Shown here: one piece after another, positions 43,839 through 52,444 of the stretch
How positions within the stretch are numbered: position 1 is the first letter of the stretch
Layout of the letters: each line of letters opens with the position of its first letter
Origin: Flavobacterium caeni
Lineage (GTDB): Bacteria > Bacteroidota > Bacteroidia > Flavobacteriales > Flavobacteriaceae
Assembly: GCF_900101895.1 (NCBI RefSeq)
Contig: NZ_FMVF01000009.1
Coordinates: forward strand, 62,001-126,000
Direction of reading: 5' to 3'
DNA length: 64,000 nucleotides
Notes under the pieces: model-generated
The model's database searches: none
What the model was told of the DNA's origin: nothing
The model's input: only the letters and a program-made list of their open reading frames with translations
Program-made: the position numbers and the translations under genes

Positions 43839-44189
43839 ATGAAAAAATTTATCGCGATAGCACTGTTCCTCGGCACTCTGTCGGTCAGTGCGCAAGACAA
43901 GAAAATTGAGAACCAAACCGTAGACGCCTCATGCGGCCAATGCAAATTTGGGATGAAAAGCAAAAAAGGCTGCGATTTGGCGGTCAAGATCGACAACCAA
44001 ACGTATTTTGTCGAGGGCGCCAAGATGGACCAATTTGGCGATGCGCACGGCCATGACGGTATGTGCAACACCGTCCGCAAAGCCCAAGTCAGCGGCGAAA
44101 TCAAAGGCGACAAATTCGTTGCGAGTAGCTTCAAGGTGCTTCCGGTAGAAGGACACAAACACGATGCGCACGACGGACACAAACACTAA
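43839..44189 (+). CDS. Small exported His/Cys-rich protein (DUF6370-like)
   Basis: A 116-residue protein with signal peptide MKKFIAIALFLGTLSVSAQ. The mature part has CGQCKFGMKSKKGC (a CxxC plus third Cys, about 32-45), HGHDGMC (about 70-76) and a C-terminal EGHKHDAHDGHKH tail. The cysteine and histidine clusters suggest metal binding in the periplasm; this is inference. It is directly downstream of purT and before a UUCG-loop terminator, so it is probably cotranscribed with purT. Confidence 0.75.
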   Translation: MKKFIAIALFLGTLSVSAQDKKIENQTVDASCGQCKFGMKSKKGCDLAVKIDNQTYFVEGAKMDQFGDAHGHDGMCNTVRKAQVSGEIKGDKFVASSFKVLPVEGHKHDAHDGHKH

Positions 44190-44192
44190 TAG

Positions 44193-44217
44193 AGCGGACT
44201 TCGGTCCGCTTTTTTTA
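44193..44217 (+). terminator. Terminator with TTCG loop
   Basis: AGCGGAC / GTCCGCT stem closed by TTCG, followed by seven T residues; it lies at the end of the purT transcript and touches the stop codon of the convergent acetyltransferase gene. Confidence 0.9.
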
Positions 44218-44769
44218 TTCGTTCAATTGACGGATGACCTTGGCCGGATTGCCTACGGCTAGCGAGTCGTTTGGAATGTCTTTGGTCACGACCGCGCCTG
44301 CTCCAATCACGCACCGGTCGCCAATCGTGACGCCGGGGCAAATGATCGCACCGCCGCCAATCCAACAATCGTCGCCAATCGATACTGGTTTTGAAAACTC
44401 GATTGTCCTTCTCTCCATCGCGTTCAGTGGATGTGAAGCCGCGTAAATGTGCGCGCCCGGCCCAAAAAACACATTGTTCCCAATTTTGACTTTCATGGTG
44501 TCGAGCACCACGCAATTGACATTGAAATACACATTCTCGCCCGATTCGATGTTGTAACCGTAATCGCAATGAAAAGGCGGTTCGATGTAGGTGCGCTTGT
44601 GCGCGTTGGGCAACAGCTGGCGCAAAATCTGGCGCGCGTTGCCGTTCATCAGGTACTCGGTGACGTTGAGTTTGTGGAGCAATTTCTTGGCGTGCGTACG
44701 TTCGGCGGTGAGCTGTTTGTCGTTGGCGAGGTACGATTGCCCGGCCAGCATTTTTTCTTTTTCGGTCAT
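44215..44769 (-). CDS. Sugar O-acetyltransferase (maltose acetyltransferase type)
   Basis: A 184-residue left-handed beta-helix acetyltransferase. An N-terminal Mac domain (MTEKEKMLAGQSYLANDKQL) is followed by hexapeptide repeats (about 75-180), with the conserved HPLNAMERRTIEFSKPVSIG region and the catalytic His in AASHPLN. It acetylates sugars such as maltose or galactosides with acetyl-CoA. The start 15 codons inside the longest frame is set by the Mac domain. Confidence 0.92.
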   Translation of the reverse strand: MTEKEKMLAGQSYLANDKQLTAERTHAKKLLHKLNVTEYLMNGNARQILRQLLPNAHKRTYIEPPFHCDYGYNIESGENVYFNVNCVVLDTMKVKIGNNVFFGPGAHIYAASHPLNAMERRTIEFSKPVSIGDDCWIGGGAIICPGVTIGDRCVIGAGAVVTKDIPNDSLAVGNPAKVIRQLNE

Positions 44770-44778
44770 GGTGTTGGC

Positions 44779-44812
44779 TTTACCGCAAAGTTCGCGAAGT
44801 TTTCGCAAAGGC
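44779..44812. repeat. ACCGCAAAG dispersed repeat, single-armed copy
   Basis: TTTACCGCAAAG, TTCGCGAAG and TTTTCGCAAAGGC recur here as in the junction at 39.2-39.5 kb, but no complementary second arm is present. It lies between two minus-strand genes. Confidence 0.6.
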
Positions 44813-44819
44813 AAGAAGT

Positions 44820-45683
44820 TTATTGGGTGGGTTTTTTGCGAAAATCGGATGGGGATTGTCCGGTTTGTTTTTTAAAGAAGCGTGAAAAATAGGAATAATC
44901 TTCGAACCCCAGCGTGTCGGCAATTTTGTTGACACTGAGTTTACGGTCGGCGAGCAAGCGCTTGATTTCGAGTAACACGCGGCCAGCGATGACCTCGGTC
45001 GCCGTCTTGCCGAGCATTTCACGGCAGATGCGGTTCAAGTGTTTGAGCGTGATGTGCAGGCGTTCGGCGTAAAACGACGGGGATTTTTCGTCGTGGAAAT
45101 GTGTTTCGAGCAACGTTTCGAACACGCCTATTTTTGTGTTATAGCGATGGGTTCCGTGCGCCTCGTTTTCGGCATACTTTCGGGCGATGAAAATGTGGAT
45201 GCAATCGATTAAATTGAACATCTGGTCGCGACGCAAACGCAGTTCGGATTGGCCTTCGCGAATCAGCGTCTCGAAGTAGGGCAAAACCGATTGCATTTCA
45301 AGTTGATCTAAAACCACTTCTGGCTTTTGGTGCGCCGATGCGTAGAACGGATAATCCGACAACTGTTTTCGTCCGAAATAAAGGTTGTATTCCTCGGTCG
45401 AATAAATCACTACAAATCCATCGATGTCTGTCGACAAATCCCAATGGTGCAATTGCCCCGGCTGTAGTGCAAACAAACTGCCCGGCGCGATGGTATAGGT
45501 ATCAAAATCGACGGTGTGCGTACCCGAACCTTGCGTAAAAAAAAGCAACAAATGCGAATTGTGGCGGTGGGGCTCTTCGACAAAGGCGTGGCTTTTCAAA
45601 TGTTCCTGAAATGTGTTCACATACAAATCGTCGTGTATCGATTGGCATTTGAAACGCTGGACTTCATAAATTGGATAGACCAT
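44820..45683 (-). CDS. AraC-family transcriptional regulator
   Basis: A 287-residue regulator: a cupin-like sensor domain (about 20-110; HRHNSHLLLFFTQGSG at 39-54) and a C-terminal double helix-turn-helix (about 185-285; SVNKIADTLGFEDYSYFSRF then FKKQTGQSPSDFRK). No effector is evident. The gene stands before the sugar acetyltransferase with about 50 nt between, so the acetyltransferase could be in its transcript or regulon. Confidence 0.92.
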   Translation of the reverse strand: MVYPIYEVQRFKCQSIHDDLYVNTFQEHLKSHAFVEEPHRHNSHLLLFFTQGSGTHTVDFDTYTIAPGSLFALQPGQLHHWDLSTDIDGFVVIYSTEEYNLYFGRKQLSDYPFYASAHQKPEVVLDQLEMQSVLPYFETLIREGQSELRLRRDQMFNLIDCIHIFIARKYAENEAHGTHRYNTKIGVFETLLETHFHDEKSPSFYAERLHITLKHLNRICREMLGKTATEVIAGRVLLEIKRLLADRKLSVNKIADTLGFEDYSYFSRFFKKQTGQSPSDFRKKPTQ

Positions 45684-45719
45684 GTCTTAATTGTGCTAGT
45701 ATTGGCGAAGATAGCAAAA

Positions 45720-45749
45720 TTTGTTACAACCATTATCATCGTAAATTTG
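45720..45749 (+). promoter_or_regulatory. Promoter of the DUF983 gene
   Basis: TTTG (45720-45723) and TAAATTTG (45742-45749) with an 18-bp spacer, 21 nt before the ATG; one of the best Bacteroidota promoter matches in the window. Confidence 0.78.
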
Positions 45750-45770
45750 TTCTTATAAAATCAAAACAAA

Positions 45771-46130
45771 ATGAGCCATACTTTATTCCACATCCTAAAA
45801 GCAGAATGTCCGAATTGTCATAAAGGAAAGATTTTCGACAAACAAAGCATCCTCACGATTGGCTTTCCAAAAATGAACAAACAATGCGACCACTGCCACA
45901 CGCAGTTCAACAAAGAACCCGGGTATTTTTTTGGCGCGATGTATGTCAATTACATGCTCAATGTGGCGCAGGGCATCTTGATTTACTTCCTGATCCGGCC
46001 TTTTTTTGACGGCCCTTTCGATTTGCGTATGTTTCCGATCATCGCCGGATTTTTGATTTTGTTCACATTTTTTAACATCCGTTTGTCGCGTTTGTTGTGG
46101 ATTTACATCTTTAAAAACTACGCAAATTGA
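45771..46130 (+). CDS. DUF983-family membrane protein
   Basis: A 119-residue protein. Two CxxC pairs (CPNCHKGK at 13-20, CDHCHTQF at 39-46) likely hold zinc, followed by two membrane helices (about 57-77 and 87-105). The family is of unknown function, broadly present in Bacteroidota and Alphaproteobacteria. It has its own promoter and is alone. Confidence 0.88.
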   Translation: MSHTLFHILKAECPNCHKGKIFDKQSILTIGFPKMNKQCDHCHTQFNKEPGYFFGAMYVNYMLNVAQGILIYFLIRPFFDGPFDLRMFPIIAGFLILFTFFNIRLSRLLWIYIFKNYAN

Positions 46131-46275
46131 GTCTTCAGCGCTTTGCGTTTAGGCAGATTCCGAAAAAAACCGACCACTTAGAAGCATATCGACAACAAAC
46201 GTCCAACTAAACTGCGTTTCCTTCAAAACGGCCTGTCACTGAAGCATTTTGGGAAAAATTTTAGATTTCGCGACC

Positions 46276-46283
46276 TATTTTTG
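46276..46283 (+). promoter_or_regulatory. Promoter -7 box of the two-component operon
   Basis: TATTTTTG, 23 nt before the response regulator ATG. Confidence 0.6.
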
Positions 46284-46305
46284 CGAGAACGACCAAAGGA
46301 AACCC

Positions 46306-46980
46306 ATGAAACTGCTTATCGTAGAAGACCAACCCACCTTGCTGTCTGCCATTTGCCGCGGCCTTACCGAGAAAAATTACCAAGTCAGCGCGGCTCCCGA
46401 CGGAACAACCGCATTGGAGATGCTCGAACATCACCATTTCGATGCGATTGTGCTCGACGTCATGCTGCCCGACATCAATGGGTTGGAAATTTGCCGCCGT
46501 TTGCGGGCATCGGGTAATTTTACGCCCATATTGATGCTTACTGCGCTCGGCAGCACCGAGAACATCGTGGCCGGATTGCAGGCTGGCGCCGACGACTACC
46601 TGCCCAAGCCGTTCAAATTTGCCGAACTCGAGGCGCGCGTGATGTCGTTGTTGCGACGAGCGGGACAGGAGCACAAGCAGTCCGAGATCTTGTCGGTGGA
46701 CGATTTAGAGATCAACCTAAAATCCAAATCGGTGCGCCGCGGCGAAGACGACATTTCGCTTACGGCCAAGGAGTTCCGACTACTGCACTACCTGGCGCGC
46801 CACCACGGGATGATTTTGTCGCGCGAGCAAATCCTCGACCATGTGTGGGACATCAACTTTGACATGAACACCAATGTGGTGGACGTTTACATCAACTACC
46901 TGCGCAAGAAAATAGACAAGCCTTACGCCAACAAACTGATCCATACCAGCAAAGGCATGGGCTACACGCTAAAATCCTGA
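46306..46980 (+). CDS. OmpR/PhoB-family response regulator
   Basis: A 224-residue regulator. Receiver domain 1-115 with acceptor Asp51 (VLDVMLPDINGLE), Thr in LMLTALGS and Lys in YLPKPFKF; C-terminal winged helix about 127-223 ending HTSKGMGYTLKS. The start at MKLLIVED is chosen because the promoter box lies in the preceding codons. It is coupled to the kinase by a TGATG overlap. A run of TTCTAAT repeats after the kinase gene is the best candidate binding site. Confidence 0.93.
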   Translation: MKLLIVEDQPTLLSAICRGLTEKNYQVSAAPDGTTALEMLEHHHFDAIVLDVMLPDINGLEICRRLRASGNFTPILMLTALGSTENIVAGLQAGADDYLPKPFKFAELEARVMSLLRRAGQEHKQSEILSVDDLEINLKSKSVRRGEDDISLTAKEFRLLHYLARHHGMILSREQILDHVWDINFDMNTNVVDVYINYLRKKIDKPYANKLIHTSKGMGYTLKS

Positions 46981-48341
46981 TGCAGATACGCAAGAGAATC
47001 ACCTTTACCTATGTGACGCTTTCGGTACTGAGCACGCTGCTGCTTTGCTTGGCCGTGTTGGTGCTGTTCCGGCAGAACAACCGTTACTATTTTCTCAAAA
47101 GATTGCAGGACCGTGCCCGAATCGTGGCGTCGATCCACTATCAAAACGATCCCGCCAAGGCCGAATACTACCGCAAACTCAAATCGGAGGGTCTCGAAGA
47201 ACTCATCGACGAGGCCGATTATGTACTCAAGGTCAACGGCAACCAAACTTTCGAATACAACACGAATTTGCTCTTGCCCACCGAGTTCTACACCGAGGTC
47301 ATGCGCAAGAACACCGCCTGGACCGAAGACAACCACCGCTATTTTTACGGGCAGGTTTTTGACGAGGAAGGACAAAAATACCTGGTGATTGTCACCGCGC
47401 TGGACCTTCGCGGCGATTTGAGTACGCTGTACATGATCCGTATTCTTTTCATAGGCGGGTTGGGATTCATCGTGTTGGCTTTTTTCTTGGGGCGTTTTCT
47501 GGCGCGGCGCGTCGTGCAGCCCGTGGCCCGCATCACCAAAGAAGTCAAACGCATCAGCGCGTCGAACCTGCACAACCGGCTTCCGCAGGTCGAGAACCAG
47601 GACGAAATGGCCGATTTGACGCAAACTTTCAACGACATGCTCGACCGTTTGGAAACGTCGTTCGAGATCCAGGCGAATTTTATCAACAACGCCTCGCACG
47701 AACTCAAGACGCCCATCACCACCATCCTCGCCGAATCGGAAATCATGCTGTTACAAAAACGCCAGCCCGAAGAATATGAAGCGGCGCTTACGAACATCTA
47801 CAACCAGGCCAACCGATTGGGTAACCTTACCGAAAGCCTGCTCAAACTTACCCAAACCGGATACGACGGTCAAAAACAGGTCAAGGATGTAGCGCGGCTC
47901 GACGAATTGCTTATGGACGTCAAGGACGACCTCGACAAATTATACCCCGACAACCAGGTGCATTTGCGGTTCGACGATTTGCCCGACGACGAATCGCTGT
48001 TGTTGATCCCGTGTAACAAACCATTGATCCAGCTCGCGTTGTCGAACATCATTTCGAACGGCGTCAAATACAGCAACAACGAAACGGTGTTTGTGACGCT
48101 GTCGGCTTGTAAGTCCCAGCTGCTCGTGACCATTACCGACATCGGGATCGGGATTCCGCCCGAAGACATCCCGCACCTGTATGAGCCTTTCTTTCGCGGC
48201 AAGGAGGCCTCGCGCTATACGGGCTATGGCCTTGGATTGCCGCTGGCGATGAAAATCATCCGCATGCACAAAGGCGAGCTCAAAATCCAATCGCAGCCGC
48301 AACAAGGGACGATGGTGACGATCGTTTTTTCGCGGGATTAG
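46980..48341 (+). CDS. Sensor histidine kinase
   Basis: A 453-residue membrane kinase: helix 1 about 10-31, a periplasmic sensor loop of about 115 residues (32-147), helix 2 about 148-168, HAMP to about 222, HisKA with phospho-acceptor His240 in NNASHELKTPITT, and an HATPase domain with N box NIISNGVKYS, DIGIGIP and GYGLGLPLA. It pairs with the preceding regulator. The signal sensed is unknown. Confidence 0.93.
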   Translation: MQIRKRITFTYVTLSVLSTLLLCLAVLVLFRQNNRYYFLKRLQDRARIVASIHYQNDPAKAEYYRKLKSEGLEELIDEADYVLKVNGNQTFEYNTNLLLPTEFYTEVMRKNTAWTEDNHRYFYGQVFDEEGQKYLVIVTALDLRGDLSTLYMIRILFIGGLGFIVLAFFLGRFLARRVVQPVARITKEVKRISASNLHNRLPQVENQDEMADLTQTFNDMLDRLETSFEIQANFINNASHELKTPITTILAESEIMLLQKRQPEEYEAALTNIYNQANRLGNLTESLLKLTQTGYDGQKQVKDVARLDELLMDVKDDLDKLYPDNQVHLRFDDLPDDESLLLIPCNKPLIQLALSNIISNGVKYSNNETVFVTLSACKSQLLVTITDIGIGIPPEDIPHLYEPFFRGKEASRYTGYGLGLPLAMKIIRMHKGELKIQSQPQQGTMVTIVFSRD

Positions 48342-48344
48342 AAT

Positions 48345-48396
48345 TTCTAATCTACATTCTAATAAAATTCTAATCGTATTCTAAGATTGCTCTAAA
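48345..48396 (+). promoter_or_regulatory. Five-fold TTCTAAT direct repeat, putative response-regulator array
   Basis: TTCTAAT begins at 48345, 48357 and 48368, then TTCTAAG at 48379 and CTCTAAA at 48390: five direct repeats with 11-12 bp period. It lies directly after the kinase stop codon and 40 nt before the usp ATG, just upstream of a weak TTGTTTTG -7 box at about 48407. Eleven-bp direct repeats are the classical PhoB/OmpR-type binding layout. Binding by the adjacent regulator is inferred. Confidence 0.7.
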
Positions 48397-48438
48397 GTGG
48401 GGGCTGTTGTTTTGCAAGTGTAATCAAAAACACTTTCC

Positions 48439-49158
48439 ATGAAAAACATCCTCATCCCCACGACGCTCCAAAAGGACACCGTTCAAGCGGTAAGGGTCGC
48501 CTTGGCCGACGCCGCCGATAAGCCACTGCAGATTGTTTTAATGACACTCGAGGAAACGCCCGATGTGGCATCGGCTGCCTACTGGCTTCGCAAATCCAGA
48601 AACGGGCTCGATGCCGCGCAGGAAGCGGTGTTCGCCGAATGTCTGGAATTGGCCGAGGCCTGTCCGCTCGTCAAAATCAAAATGCAACGCCAGTTTTCGA
48701 TGACCAAGCCTTTGTTGCGCAATTTTACCGCCGCGTGCGAAATCAGCTTGTCGATCATCCCCAATTCGTTTGTCCAATCAAGCGATTTGCCGCACAGGCA
48801 TTTCCTTCACCTGCTCAAGAACAGCAAGACCCCTATTTTGCAGCTGACCCCTGAGTGCGAAGATGCACCGTTCACCAAGGCACTTTTTATCGAAAACACC
48901 AAGTCGCAGGTTCAGGCCAAAGATGTGGCGCAACTCGTGGGCGGCCACTTTTCGTTCCGCATCGTCAGTCAAGCACGGCCTTTCGACGAGGCCAACCACG
49001 AAGAACTGCTTCCGGCGCTGTTTGACGCGATCAGCAAAAACGGGATCGACCTTTTGATCGAGACCCGCAAACCCCAAAAAGTTTTCGGAAAGACGTCTGT
49101 CGCCAACCACGAGAATTTGGGCCTGCCCGTACTGTCTGTCTGCGAACCTGCCTACTAA
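48439..49158 (+). CDS. Universal-stress-protein-like protein
   Basis: A 239-residue cytoplasmic protein starting MKNILIPTTLQKDTVQAVRV, as in UspA-type proteins, and probably built of two Usp-like halves (about 1-135 and 145-239). The usual ATP-binding G-2x-G-9x-G-S/T motif is not evident, so nucleotide binding is doubtful. It is the first gene of an operon with a bestrophin-type channel and lies behind the TTCTAAT repeat array. Confidence 0.68.
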   Translation: MKNILIPTTLQKDTVQAVRVALADAADKPLQIVLMTLEETPDVASAAYWLRKSRNGLDAAQEAVFAECLELAEACPLVKIKMQRQFSMTKPLLRNFTAACEISLSIIPNSFVQSSDLPHRHFLHLLKNSKTPILQLTPECEDAPFTKALFIENTKSQVQAKDVAQLVGGHFSFRIVSQARPFDEANHEELLPALFDAISKNGIDLLIETRKPQKVFGKTSVANHENLGLPVLSVCEPAY

Positions 49159-49173
49159 CCAAAAACGATTGCT

Positions 49174-50121
49174 ATGTTGTTAAAGAAACGAATTCCCATG
49201 AAATATGTGCTGGGCAAAATCAGGACCGAACTCGTCCTGGTGACGCTTTATGCCACGTCTTTCTCGCTGTTCCATTACTATTACGGGACGGTATCGCTCG
49301 AAATCCCGATTGCCATCCCCACGATAGTAGGTACCGTCATCTCTTTGTTGCTCGCCTTCAAATCGAACCAGGCCTACGATCGTTGGTGGGAAGCCCGGAT
49401 CATTTGGGGCGCCATCGTCAACGATTCGCGTACGTTGCTGCGTCAGGTGGTGACGTTTTACAAGGATGCTGATTTTTCGGACGATGCCAACAATTTCAAG
49501 GAGCGATTCGCCAAAAGGCAAGCCGCCTGGTGCTACAGCCTTGCGCAGTCTTTGCGCGGACGCAATCCCATCAAACCCATCAAATCGCTGCTCGACGACG
49601 AGGAATTGCAGTTCGCCCAACGCTACAAACACGTACCCAACGCGATTTTGATGCTGCACGGAAAGGAACTCACGCAGGCCACACAAAACGGCAAGTTCAA
49701 TACGTTCCAGCAGGTTGAAATAGACAATACGCTGTCGCGTTTGTGCGATTCGATGGGCAAATGCGAACGCATCAAGAACACGATTTTCCCGACCACCTAC
49801 AGCATGTACATTCGGTTCACGTTGTGTTTGTTCATCATTTTGTTGCCGTTTGGCGTGGCCGATCACTTGGGTTGGTTGCAGATTCCGGTGACCGCGCTCA
49901 TTGGGGCCGCGTTCTTTTTGATCGAAAAAATGGCGATCCATTTGCAGGACCCGTTCGAAAGCCGACCAACCGACACCCCGATGACCACCATCGCCGAGAA
50001 CATCGAAAAGAACCTGTTGCAAATGGTCAACGAATTCCGCGACGAGTACGAACACGAGATTCCGTCGAAGCCAACCGTACACCGCATCCAACCATTGCAG
50101 AATGCCTATTTCGTTTTGTAA
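49174..50121 (+). CDS. Bestrophin-family ion channel (UPF0187)
   Basis: A 315-residue membrane protein of the bacterial bestrophin family. The N-terminal half has helices about 20-40 and 45-65, and the family block SLLLAFKSNQAYDRWWEAR (about 53-71). A second helix pair is at about 210-255 (YIRFTLCLFIILLPFGVAD). Bacterial bestrophins form pentameric cation or anion channels. It follows the usp-like gene by 15 nt, so a stress-controlled channel is likely. Confidence 0.88.
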   Translation: MLLKKRIPMKYVLGKIRTELVLVTLYATSFSLFHYYYGTVSLEIPIAIPTIVGTVISLLLAFKSNQAYDRWWEARIIWGAIVNDSRTLLRQVVTFYKDADFSDDANNFKERFAKRQAAWCYSLAQSLRGRNPIKPIKSLLDDEELQFAQRYKHVPNAILMLHGKELTQATQNGKFNTFQQVEIDNTLSRLCDSMGKCERIKNTIFPTTYSMYIRFTLCLFIILLPFGVADHLGWLQIPVTALIGAAFFLIEKMAIHLQDPFESRPTDTPMTTIAENIEKNLLQMVNEFRDEYEHEIPSKPTVHRIQPLQNAYFVL

Positions 50122-50151
50122 TCATTAGGTCGCAGCAATGCCAAAAAGTTT

Positions 50152-50159
50152 TACTTTTG
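50152..50159 (+). promoter_or_regulatory. fabD promoter -7 box
   Basis: TACTTTTG matches TAnnTTTG and lies 25 nt before the fabD ATG. Confidence 0.6.
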
Positions 50160-50184
50160 TGGGTTCAAGACAAAAGGACAAACT

Positions 50185-51060
50185 ATGAAAGCATATGTAT
50201 TCCCGGGACAAGGTGCCCAATTTACAGGTATGGGCAAGGACTTGTACGAACAATCTGATCTGGCGAAGGAACTTTTTGAACGCGCCAACGAAATTTTGGG
50301 CTTCCGCATTACCGACATCATGTTCGAAGGCACGGCCGACGAGCTCAAGCAAACCAAGGTGACGCAACCTGCAATTTTCCTGCACTCGGTCATTTTGGCC
50401 AAGACGATGAACGAAACTTTCAAACCCGAAATGGTGGCCGGACATTCGCTTGGCGAGTTTTCGGCGCTCGTGGCCAATGGCGCTTTGTCGTTCGAAGACG
50501 GGCTCAAACTCGTCTCGCAACGGGCGATGGCCATGCAAAAAGCCTGTGAAATAACGCCTTCTACGATGGCCGCCGTGCTCGGCCTGGACGATGCAAAGGT
50601 CGAAGAAGTATGCGCGTCGATCGACGGCGTGGTCGTTCCGGCCAATTACAACTGCCCGGGACAACTCGTCATTTCGGGCGAAACATCGGCCGTGGAACGC
50701 GCTTGCGAAGCCATGAAAGCCGCCGGGGCCAAACGTGCTTTGATTTTACCCGTAGGCGGTGCTTTCCACTCACCCATGATGGAACCTGCGCGCGAAGAAT
50801 TGGCCGCAGCCATCGAAGCGACGCTTTTTTCGCAGCCGATTTGTCCGGTGTATCAAAATGTACCGGCAAGCGCGGTATCAGACCCTACCGAAATCAAGAA
50901 AAACCTCATCACGCAGCTCACCGCTCCCGTAAAATGGACACAATCGGTACAGCAAATGGTCAAGGATGGGGCAACTTTGTTTACCGAAGTAGGGCCTGGA
51001 AACGTTTTGCAAGGGTTGGTCAAAAAAATCGATGCCACGGTCGAAGTGGCCTCGGCCTAA
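50185..51060 (+). CDS. fabD: Malonyl-CoA:ACP transacylase
   Basis: A 291-residue enzyme that loads malonyl groups onto acyl carrier protein for fatty acid synthesis. FPGQGAQ (6-12) and the nucleophile motif GHSLGE with Ser88 are present; the catalytic His is in GGAFHSPMM (about residue 197). The length is normal. It has its own promoter and a strong terminator, so it is monocistronic here. Confidence 0.95.
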   Translation: MKAYVFPGQGAQFTGMGKDLYEQSDLAKELFERANEILGFRITDIMFEGTADELKQTKVTQPAIFLHSVILAKTMNETFKPEMVAGHSLGEFSALVANGALSFEDGLKLVSQRAMAMQKACEITPSTMAAVLGLDDAKVEEVCASIDGVVVPANYNCPGQLVISGETSAVERACEAMKAAGAKRALILPVGGAFHSPMMEPAREELAAAIEATLFSQPICPVYQNVPASAVSDPTEIKKNLITQLTAPVKWTQSVQQMVKDGATLFTEVGPGNVLQGLVKKIDATVEVASA

Positions 51061-51077
51061 GACTGTTAAAGTTCTAA

Positions 51078-51118
51078 AATCTCCATCGTTTTTCGAAAAG
51101 CGATGGAGATTTTTTTAT
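51078..51118 (+). terminator. Terminator after fabD
   Basis: An 11-bp stem AATCTCCATCG / CGATGGAGATT, extended inward by TTTT/AAAA pairing, followed by seven T residues. The T-run merges with the next promoter box at 51116-51123. Confidence 0.9.
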
Positions 51119-51123
51119 TTTTG
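51116..51123 (+). promoter_or_regulatory. Promoter -7 box of the 51-55 kb operon
   Basis: TATTTTTG immediately after the fabD terminator; transcription should start near 51130, only a few bases before the ATT AAA codons that begin the apparent old signal peptide. Confidence 0.6.
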
Positions 51124-51171
51124 CCGTATCCCAAACAAATTAAACTTGCTTTTTAACTACTCTGTATTGTA

Positions 51172-52440
51172 TTGTTGTTCAGCGAACTGACGCTGGCGCA
51201 ACACGATTATTTCGCGCCCATCCAGTTCAATTGTCAACTGGGGAAAACCGAACAACACGCCGGAGGGCTTTCGGTATCGGTCACGCTCGCCAACCAAAAA
51301 ACCGTTTCGGTACCACAAGCCGGGCTTGAAAACAATACGTCTTACGACAAAAACGTTTTTTCTGTCTTCTTTACGATTACCAATAATGGCCCCGACGAAG
51401 TGCTGATTTCCGACTGGGTGTTTCGCGCCATATGTCCTGAAAACAACATGGGGCTTGCCTGGCAGGAACATTCTTCGGTTCCGTTGGTGGCCGCTTATGT
51501 CCCGTTCGACCAATACTTGGTCTTGGCACCGGGCGATAAACGCAGCTTTTTTTCGGCCGAAACCGATTTTTACTGGTGTCTTCCAAAGAACCAAAGCGCA
51601 CTCATGACCAGTCCGCAGTATGTAAGCGTGGTGATCATTTGCGTCAAGAGAGCGGTTGCCAACGTTGCGGCTACACCATCCGGTAGCACCAACACGACCC
51701 AACAACAGAAAAATTCGCCGCTGGATCAGACATTCGTGGACATGATCGAATCGGTAAAAAAAGCCTACGCCGCGGGCGATAGCGCCAAGGCCGAAGCGCT
51801 CAAAACCGAAGTACTCGAACTTGCCGGACACGTCTATCCCGATCGGCTGACGGAAATCGGTGAAATGATGTCGCCGCCCGTCGTCAAAAAAGCCCAGCCC
51901 GTTGCGGCGGCACCGAATCCTTCGGCCGCGAGCCCATCGAACATCAAAACGGCGGAACACGGCGGAAACTACAGCGATTGGTTGTTCATGAACAGCGACA
52001 AGGCGGTACAGGTACGGTACATGCTCGAAAAAACCGAAGGCGACATCGGGTATTTCAGCGTGCAGTTTCGCGTCAACCACGACGATGCCATTTTTTGCAC
52101 GTATCCGAATTGCGAGGGCTATATCGCCACGTTCAGCTATCCGACACCCGACAACCAGACGTCGGTATACCACCATCTGAAAATCTACAACTCGTACAGA
52201 CAAATCTATACACTTCCTGAACTGATGCCGTTGCGTATGCATTTTGCAGATGGTTCCAAACGGATGCTCCTCAAACAAGGTTTTTTCTATACGACCGCGC
52301 AAAACCCTAATCCTATGCCGGCCGACACGATGTTCTACAATTGTGTCGACAACATTTTGTCTGACGACCCCAAAAACCGTTGTACGCGTGGCGGCTGGCG
52401 CGACATCTATAAAGAATCTGAAGCCATCATCTTAAAATAA
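51172..52440 (+). CDS. Unknown protein with broken or unusual signal peptide
   Basis: A 422-residue frame if translation begins at TTG 51172; no ATG is available. In frame upstream the codons read IKLAF-stop-LLCIV and then LLFSELTLAQ, a typical signal peptide interrupted by TAA at 51154 and with ATT where ATG is expected. The body has a beta-rich N-terminal half (about 15-160), a linker rich in Thr/Gln/Pro/Ala, and a C-terminal half with WLFMNSDKAVQVRY and several cysteines. No family is recognised. It precedes the TPR-like gene by 4 nt. It may be translated from TTG, or be a pseudogene. Confidence 0.6.
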   Translation: MLFSELTLAQHDYFAPIQFNCQLGKTEQHAGGLSVSVTLANQKTVSVPQAGLENNTSYDKNVFSVFFTITNNGPDEVLISDWVFRAICPENNMGLAWQEHSSVPLVAAYVPFDQYLVLAPGDKRSFFSAETDFYWCLPKNQSALMTSPQYVSVVIICVKRAVANVAATPSGSTNTTQQQKNSPLDQTFVDMIESVKKAYAAGDSAKAEALKTEVLELAGHVYPDRLTEIGEMMSPPVVKKAQPVAAAPNPSAASPSNIKTAEHGGNYSDWLFMNSDKAVQVRYMLEKTEGDIGYFSVQFRVNHDDAIFCTYPNCEGYIATFSYPTPDNQTSVYHHLKIYNSYRQIYTLPELMPLRMHFADGSKRMLLKQGFFYTTAQNPNPMPADTMFYNCVDNILSDDPKNRCTRGGWRDIYKESEAIILK

Positions 52441-52444
52441 TCCC

